DNA from: Nephrocerus scutellatus
Lineage: Eukaryota > Arthropoda > Insecta > Diptera > Pipunculidae
Direction of reading: 5' to 3'
DNA: 64,000 nucleotides
Assembly (NCBI GenBank): GCA_947095585.1
Contig: OX352765.1
Location: 91,472,965 to 91,536,964, forward strand
Positions within the stretch are counted from its first letter, which is position 1. Each line of letters opens with the position of its first letter. The translations under genes and the position numbers were made by a program. Positions 56,860 to 64,000 of this stretch are shown here, in pieces. The notes under the pieces were generated by a model that saw only the letters and a program-made list of their open reading frames with translations, made no database searches and had not been told where the DNA came from.

Positions 56860-57760
56860 ACTCATGATTAACGATCCCCAAAAGACCCCCAAAAGTCCCT
56901 CAAAAGACCCCCAAATAAAACCAACGGATCCCCACAAGATCCTCAAAGGACTTCCAAAAGATCCCCAAAAGAACCCCAAAAGACCATCAAAGGATCACCA
57001 AAAGACCCCCAAAAGAACATGAAAACTCCCCAAAATACCACCAAAAGACCATCAAAAGATCACCAAAACCCACAAAAGACCCTCAAAGAACCTCGAAAAG
57101 ACTCCCCAAAAAAACCCCAAAAAGACCCCAAAAAGAGCCTCAAAAGACCCTCAAATGACTCCCCAAAATAAAACCAAAATACCCTCAAAAGACCCCAAAA
57201 ATACTCTCAAAGGACATCAAAAAGACCCTGAAAAGAGTCATCAAAAGACCCTTCAATGGACCTCCAAAAGCCCCAAAAAGACTTCACAAAAACCCCCAAA
57301 AGATCCTCACAAGACCCTCAAACGACCTCCGAGAGACCTCCAAAATACACCCAAAAGTCCCTCAAAATGCCATCAAAAGTCATCAAAAAACCCTTAAAAG
57401 ACCCCAAAAGACCCTTAAACGACACTCGAAGGACCTCCAAAAACTCTTAAAAGATGACCCCCAAAAGACCCTCACAAGACTATCAAAGAACTTCCAAAAG
57501 ACTCCTCAAAGTACCCTCAAAGGACCTCCAAAAGACCCTCGAAGGACCTCCAAGGACTCACCAACAAACCCCCAAAAGACTCTAAAAGGACCTACAAAAC
57601 ACTCCTAAAAAACCCCAAAAGACCACTAAAGGTCCTCCCAAAAGACCTTCAAAAGACTCCTCAAAAGACCCTAAAAAAACCCACAAGAGACCCTCAACGG
57701 ACCCTCAAAAATCCTAAAAAAAAACCCTAAAAAGACCCCCCAGAGAACCCTCAATATTCG
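56860..57760. repeat. Degenerate C/A-rich satellite (CAAAAGACCC motif)
   Basis: About 900 bp made almost only of A and C plus single G and T, as variants of CCCCAAAAGACCCTCAAAAG. The spacing is mostly 10-12 bp with irregular drift. The frames it opens (for example 57155-57397 on plus, 56788-56979 on minus) encode only repetitive K/P/S/T or W/G/F peptides and are not genes. Confidence 0.9.
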
Positions 57761-57934
57761 CATAATTTTGTAACTAAATAACTAAAGTCGACGAAACAAA
57801 GGGTCGGGCATCATAATAACTGTATGCTGCACTGTTTGCTGCGCTGCTTTCAGTGCTGTACGAACATCACGGCATATAGCGTCATCATAATGACTGCGTC
57901 CTATGTGCTGCGCTGCTTTATACGTACCATAATC

Positions 57935-58190
57935 TATATATATATAAAAATGAATGTCTGTTGGTTTGTAATACGACACTAAAACTCAAAAACTAGACAG
58001 CCGATTGAGCTGAAACACAGAATATGCGTTTTAACAAAATCTCTGTAAACCACATAGTGCGAATACGATCGAGGTGGCGCTTTGTTAAGGCTTAGGCAAT
58101 AATACACCCCACCCGTGGTAGTGATGGAAAGGTGGTGATTCATGTGTGCGGGTGGTGGAGCGCCCGAGAAAAGCTAGTATCAAAATAGAA
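57935..58190 (+). mobile_element. Helitron-like non-autonomous element
   Basis: Begins TCTATATATATATAAAAATG with TGTCTGTTGGTTTGT, then has CAAAAACTAGACAGCCGATT, and ends with a GC-richer segment and GAGAAAAGCTAGTAT. The TC start, the GACCGATT-like phrase and the CTAG end resemble insect Helitrons, which carry no target duplication and no inverted ends. There is no Rep/helicase coding sequence. Assignment rests on memory of such ends. Confidence 0.5.
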
Positions 58191-59339
58191 TGGGTTTTCT
58201 TCTGGTCGGTTTTTCAGACTTGATTGTGACTACACGCTCGCTTTGTCTTTCTTGAAATTTTACCCCCAACGCGGCCAAAGAAGTTTCACTGTAGAACTGT
58301 TTGTATAAAACTCATACAATAATAACTTGCACTAGTCTAGTCACAATATTACAAAGAAACAAACAAAAACTGAAAGAAGAAAAACACGAAATTAATAATT
58401 TCTTAATAATTTGTATTTTAATTCATTCATTTTCTCAATTCATTATGTGCATTGAATTTACTCACAAACCAAAAATGCAAACCGTGTTTCTTTTGTTATA
58501 CGTTTTTTTATTATTATTGTAAATGTATATTTACATATATGTACATATTAATAAATTATTTCACATTTGGGACAAATAACTTTTTTTTATACACAATATT
58601 TTATTTGTTTTAATAAAAAAGCAAATCAATAAAATTACAATATATTGTACAAGTAACAACTACAAGTAAACGCTAAAACATTGTCTTTTGCAAAGTTATT
58701 TTAAGAAAATTATAAACACAACAAATTATCAATACGGATGGATGGATGGACGATTATGTTAAATATATGGAAGGTAGATGATGAATAAAGAAATTAATTG
58801 AAAAACATTTCGTTTTATTTTTGTAACATACCTTTAAGCTCAGTTTCATCAGGACTTGCACCGAAAAAAAAAACACCAAAAAATCGCCAGAAACTAAAAC
58901 GCAAAGAAAGTGAAAATAATAAGAAGCAAACGGTTTCGCGTGTGGCGTGTGCCTGTTTTGTTAGTGTAAAGTGCAGTGTGTGGTGTCAGTGCATCTCGTA
59001 CCCATCATCCCAGCTAAAGAATTCAGTGAATTATACCTGTTGTATCAGTCGAATAACGGATTGTGAGTGTTTGTTTCTTCTTGTGATTTGATTCATTTTG
59101 TCGTGAAGGTATATTCCACTGGCTACAATAAGTGTCAATAATCCGTTGTGAAACATTCACTTCTCAATTCGGTAAAAAGAAGCGGTAAGTTGTGTTTTGT
59201 GTGTTTGTTTTTTTGTTGTTGTGTGTAGTTTCAGAGTGAATCTCAGCAACAATACGTGGGCTGAGATCGATTTTTTCGCTGTGTACGCCCATGTTAATGT
59301 CCAGCAATTCTGGCTCTGAGTGTAACACAGATATTTGTT
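58191..59339. other. AT-rich intergenic sequence
   Basis: No recognisable gene. 59041-59340 may belong to the untranslated 5' part of the LINE that follows, but I cannot place its start. Confidence 0.4.
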
Positions 59340-61935
59340 AATTCCGATACCTCGGAATTAAGTCTGCCTGGTTATAACTTGGTGCTACTATTTTTCCCTC
59401 GACGCGGACTCGCAATCTATGTCCGTATTAATGTTGCGCTTCAGCTTTTGCCTCAATTCAGCCAATGTTTCAATCCAGAATTTAATTTCATCTGGCTCAA
59501 AGTAAAGGTACAAGAGCACAATATCCACTACTGTTTACAGGAGCCCCCACTTAGACAGTATTTTAACTCAGAGCGAGTTTGATGCACTGTCTGATTCAAT
59601 TTTAACAATTGTCACAAAACATCGTAAAGCTGAAATCATTATTGCGGGCGATTTCCAAGTACACAATTCTAGGTGGTTTCACCATTCTGGCCAGACAACA
59701 CCCCTAGGAAGGGAAGTTGAGATATTCGCTGAGTTTAATCACCATACTCAGCTTGTAAAAGAGCCTACACGAATACCTGACATTGCAAATCATTCCGCAA
59801 AAACCCTTGACTTGTTCCTTACCTGTCGTCCTGATAAATACTCCCTCAATGTATTATCGCCTCTAGGCTCGTCAGACCATTGTGAAGTATCAGCTAATTT
59901 CTCGTTAATTAACCACACGTAGTTAGAGGAAAAGTTCCCAAAACAACAGTGGCAATATGAGCAAGCCAATTGTGACGGCCTTAACAACTTCTTTGGGAGA
60001 ATTAACTGATCGCTATTGTTTCGCGATAGCAACGTGGATGCCGCTGCTGATGTAATCACAAACATCATTCTTATTGGTATGAGAAAGTGTATCCCTTTCA
60101 GGAATAAGTCTATCAAACCAAAGGAGGATGTATGGTATGACTCGAGCTGTAAAGAGTCTTCTGGGATTAGAGAGGTATGCTTTCGGTTTTTTAAGAAAAC
60201 CGTCAAATTATAAGCGAGCCAGAATCAAATCCACTTACGAACGAAATTGAGACAAAAAATACTGTAATGTCCCAAAGGTAGTAAACATTTTTTGTCATTC
60301 ATGAAAAGAATCAAAAATACAGCCTCGTCTTCAATTCCAACGCTCATTTATAATGAGACTCCAGCTGTCAACTCTAAAGAGATAGTCAGTTTGTTTGCTG
60401 CGCATTTTGCAGCTAGCTCCACGCTTCCAGATTGTGCATTGCTGCCGCCTGCACCTCCGAGTATTGAACACTCTATGGGACAGATCTTAATTCGTACCCG
60501 TGCAGTTGCTAAAGTTTTGAACGATCTCAACACTCACAAATCCGCTGGGCCAGATGGTATTTCCCCATTAGTTCTGAAGAGGTGTTCTTCGAACTGGCAT
60601 TACCATTGCGTAAGCTTTCCCATCTATCTTATTCTTCTGGACTCTTCCCGAGAAGTTGGAAAACAGCGCATACCCAAAAAAGGCGAGCTGTCGTCTCCTT
60701 CTTCTTACCGACCCATAGCACTTACATCCATTCTTTCCAAGCTTTCATGGAAACGCTGATCAATTTTCAGCTCATGAACTATCTTGAAACCAACGAAATC
60801 CTTAGTGACCGGCAGTGAGGATTTCGTGGGCAACGTTCTACTTGGGATTTAATGGTTTATCTCACCGAACAGTGGAACCGGTCTTTGCATCAATTTGGTG
60901 AAAGCAAAACTGTTGCACTCGATATTTCCAAAGTATTTGACAGAGTTTGCCATCAAGCTCTTTTGTCAAAAATGCATGCTTATGGTGTCGATGGATTCAT
61001 TGGATTAGAAGCTATCTTTTAGACCGCTCAATTCAAGTTGAATTGGACGGTTTCGAGTCTAAAGTACATTACTTAAATGCTGGCGTTCCCCAGGGCTCTG
61101 TTGTATCCCCGACACTCTTTCTCATTTTCATTAATGATCTCTTATCTGTGACTTATAATCCAATTCACTCTTTCGCTGATGACAGCACTCTCAGCTTCTC
61201 ATATAAGTTTGAGGAATGTCGCTCCACTACTCATATGGAACTCAAACAACTACGTATGTTAAGCACGTTAAATTCTAACCTAGAAAGCATAATAAAATGG
61301 GTAGTAAACAATCCAACAATTCGTTGAAATGACCACATATTCACCGTGGCCAAAAATGCTTCGAAATGCTTAGGTTTTCTAACACGGTGCATGAAATATT
61401 TCACTCCCTCCGATCTGGCTACTATCTACAAGGCTATTATTCGCTCTAAACTTGAGGACAATTGTCATATGTGGTCTGGTGCACCTAAAACTACCTTCCA
61501 TCAGCTAGATATAAAACAAAACCGTGCGATAAAACTTATCGGTGATGAAAACATTGCGAAATCAATAGATTCGCTTGAACGTTTCTTGCTTGTCGCTGTT
61601 TTATCGCTTCTTCCACAAGCGGTGCTCAAGAGAAATGGCCAGCTGCATGCCACCTCTCCTTGAATTCAAACGCAATACTCGGGCGCTATAAATGCTCATC
61701 AGTTTACCCTCAAGCCCATCTTCGGACTTACAGTTAAGTTCAGGGATTCGTTCTTCAGCCGTACAATACGTATTTGGAATGTTCTGTCTTTCCACATCAC
61801 TATGATCCACAGGCATTCAAAGCACAAGCTCATATACATCTCCTCTTTTCTCCTCCTTTTCCCTAACGACCATGCTGTGCCAAGCATATAGCCTTATAGG
61901 GGTGCGAACTCCTTTAAGCGTACGCGAATTATAAA
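59340..61935 (+). mobile_element. LINE family 2, longest copy (endonuclease plus RT)
   Basis: 59379-59925 covers an APE-type endonuclease (GLAIYVR, IIAGDFQVHNSRW, AKTLDLFLTCRPD, LGSSDHCEV). RT begins near 60520 (HKSAGPDGISPLVLKRCS, SYRPIALTSILSK) and continues with LDGFESKVHYLNAGVPQGSV, VSPTLFLIFINDLLS and the intact catalytic box HSFADDSTLSF near 61170. The C-terminus follows (IRSKLEDNCHMWSGAPKTTF). The tail ends around 61935 in ATAAAATAAAAATAAAG. At least four frameshifts or stops separate these segments, so it is not active as read. No RNase H is seen; jockey/CR1-like by motif style. Confidence 0.87.
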
Positions 61936-62959
61936 ATAAAAATAAAGTGTCTGCATTGTCTCCCAGTCAGCAAGAGGAACAAAAATTCAAAATCCAAAAA
62001 CCGTTTTTTTTTCCAAATAATTCATGCCTTAGAAAATAATTTATTTAAGTATAGCATTTCTGCTTTTTTTTATCTGTCTCATATAGATTTCTGTTGTGTT
62101 TCTTCTTACAAATATATAATATATTTTTAAAAATATATTTATATTTATATATATTTATATATATATGAATAAGGTTATTTTTTGTTCGTCATTTATTTAA
62201 ATCCTTAATTAAAGTGTTTTTTGTTTCTTCTTATTTTTTTATTGAATTCCCATATACAATATAAAAGCGTTACACGTTATGTTGATTTGTTTTAAATTGT
62301 TACTGATATTCTTATTATATAATGTTGTTTAGATTTTTAAATTATTTAGTTATAATAAAATGATATTTTTTGCATTAGAATTTAATTAATTAATTTTATA
62401 TATAATTCATATAAATAAGCATTGTGTATAGTGTTTAGCTGAATATCCTCGAGCGGATATATTTATATAGAAATCGTAAATGTCTGCATATAAGTCGCAT
62501 ATATAATTAATTTAAATGTTATAGTTGATTAATTAGAAATTTAGATTGGGGAACGCGATTCCGAAAGGTCCGATTGTTTTTTCTCTCTACGAATGGTGCT
62601 GGTTGTAGGAGAGGTGTGAGCTCGACCGACTGACTAACAAAAACTGGCAGTAGGATTGTTATTTCATTCTAATGTACACACGTTCAGTGGAGTTGCACCC
62701 TTGTTATGCGGTACGAAATTAAAGAGGGTATAAGAGGATATGTCTTAAATGTATACTGTATTCCACATATTAATGTGCGGCTCATGTAAAATATCTGTAT
62801 TGGTTGTCGGTACGTCCGAAAAATTACTCAATGGTACACCCGTAGGTCCAAGTTGAAGCACAAGTATAGCGGATGAGTTGGAAGATGGACGGGTTTGTTG
62901 AATCTTATTTGGGAAATTATCAATTTATTTAAAGTGGATCCATTTCAGTTCAAAAGCAA
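61936..62959. other. AT-rich stretch
   Basis: Very AT-rich to about 62550. 62750-62900 may hold an old antisense family 2 LINE 3' piece (SSAILVLQLGPTGVPLSN on the minus strand), but this is weak. No gene. Confidence 0.4.
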
Positions 62960-63215
62960 CCCTTGATTACAAGAATTCTGATTCTGATAAGAAGAAGTCT
63001 AAAGTCGGAAACAGGGTTGCACTTTTTTTTATAAGGAGTGAATACGGAAACACAGTGTCGGGCAATTCATTCCACATAATTATTGTGTGGCTAAAGAAGG
63101 AACCTCTGAATTGGATAATACGACCGAAGGTAGGCCTAATCGTAGTAGGCTCGAGTTGTGGCACGGGTATTGCGGATGGGTTTGAGAACACCGCTTGTCG
63201 ATAAAACACTGACGG
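62960..63215 (-). mobile_element. LINE family 2, 3'-terminal fragment
   Basis: The minus strand reads AIPVPQLEPTTIRPTFGRII then QFRGSFFSHTIIMWNELPDT, the C-terminal block also seen at 53565-53700 on the plus strand. 5'-truncated. Confidence 0.75.
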
Positions 63216-64000
63216 GTATGGTTTGAGCTAAGCGAAAGATGCACATACAGAAAAAAATTGAAAGCAAATAAAATCGTAGTAAAGCCTCAAAACTATCTTA
63301 GTGGTTTGCGACGTGTATGATGCGCTGGATGTGCTGGCAGGGTTAGCTTTTTTTTAGGCACTCATACTGAACGAGATGAGGTCACTGACAACAGCTTATT
63401 GGAATTATACGGAGAGGTTAGGAGGTTGCTCTTACTGTTGTCATTTATGGTGCGGATCCATTTTAATTTGAGGGTGTAACGTAGTTGCCTACGGTTTAGT
63501 CTTGCAAAAGATAACCTATGGTAGTGAAACGGAATATGCCGAATGACGGGCAACCGACAGGTTCGCCACAACTCTATTTCCCCGTCAATTGCCTGAAAAT
63601 ATTGGAAAGAAAATTTTCGATCGCTTTCGCCCTGAGAACAGCTCAACGCGAAGTGAATCGGGATACAGAGTAAACACAAACACGCATTGGGTAATTATTG
63701 CATTGGCAATCTCTTATGGACTAGAAGAAGTTATCTATAAAATCAATTTTGCAGTGTGGACCCTTAGCGACTGGGTCGTCAATGCGTTGAGTCGAGATGA
63801 ACGTGAGGAAATTATTAGTGAGAAAACTGCCACCACGATAATATGTAGGCTGTAGCGTTAAAGGAGTGATTGATCGTCAATACAGGTAATTAGGTAGAAC
63901 ACGCTTCAGGGGACTTTCACCGTTAGGCTATGCCCTAATTGGACAGCGATCTCGCGTTCTGGCGATAAGCGATGGTTGGTTGCATTGCGTTGATCGAGCG
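63216..64000. other. Unassigned right end
   Basis: Contains an 88-aa open frame at 63589-63855 (MPENIGKKIFDRFRPE...) with a hydrophobic middle; I recognise no family. A 105-aa frame overlaps part of it on the other strand. Base composition is higher in GC than the preceding kilobase, so this may be the edge of an element continuing beyond the window. Confidence 0.3.

Noticed and set aside
57155..57450. Lysine/proline/serine-rich frames of 64-80 aa
   Set aside because: Products of the C/A-rich satellite; overlapping frames give equally repetitive peptides.

Overview
The window looks like nuclear DNA of a fly (Diptera). It carries five intron-containing genes or gene groups that match conserved insect families at nearly full length: brahma, Arl1 (Arf72A), the DNA polymerase delta catalytic subunit, Hip14 (ZDHHC17) and an SPSB3-type SPRY/SOCS-box protein, plus two inositol monophosphatase (IMPase) genes. 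From memory, brm, DNApol-delta, Arl1 and Hip14 also sit close together at 72C in Drosophila melanogaster, so this appears to be the same microsyntenic block. Here it is swollen by transposable elements, which suggests a genome larger and more repeat-rich than that of D. melanogaster. I cannot name the family or species.

Layout: 1-5350 holds two opposed remnants of one RNase H-bearing LINE, one of them split by a tRNA-derived SINE. 8341-18476 (+) is the SPSB3-like gene, whose 9-kb first intron holds an RTE fragment, a 63-bp tandem array, two foldback elements, a LINE, two SINEs, a mariner with a LINE inserted in it, and a minisatellite next to the mariner. 19.4-22.0 kb is LINE debris. 22898-40522 (-) is brahma: two short introns and one 11.7-kb intron. 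That large intron contains two complete IMPase genes on the opposite strand, with their own TE-filled introns (SINE, AT-rich tandem block, LINE, hAT). 42718-43464 (+) is Arl1, convergent with polymerase delta at 43952-47489 (-). 49419-51457 (+) is Hip14. From 52.6 kb to the end I recognise only transposon remains and low-complexity DNA: a fairly long non-LTR element at 59.3-61.9 kb, a C/A-rich degenerate satellite, a Helitron-like end pair and RTE/LINE fragments.

The genes do not form one pathway. Brahma is the SWI/SNF chromatin-remodelling ATPase, polymerase delta replicates DNA, Arl1 is a Golgi GTPase, Hip14 palmitoylates proteins, the SPSB3-like protein is a probable ubiquitin-ligase substrate adaptor, and the IMPases recycle inositol phosphates. 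The least ordinary observations are the nested IMPase pair (one copy with an altered substrate-pocket motif), the 11-copy 18-bp coding minisatellite in brahma, the minisatellite that seems to have grown from the edge of a mariner, and two short inverted-repeat element families each present twice. I saw no CRISPR, operon or other prokaryotic system. Splice junctions were chosen by eye from GT/AG signals and reading-frame continuity.
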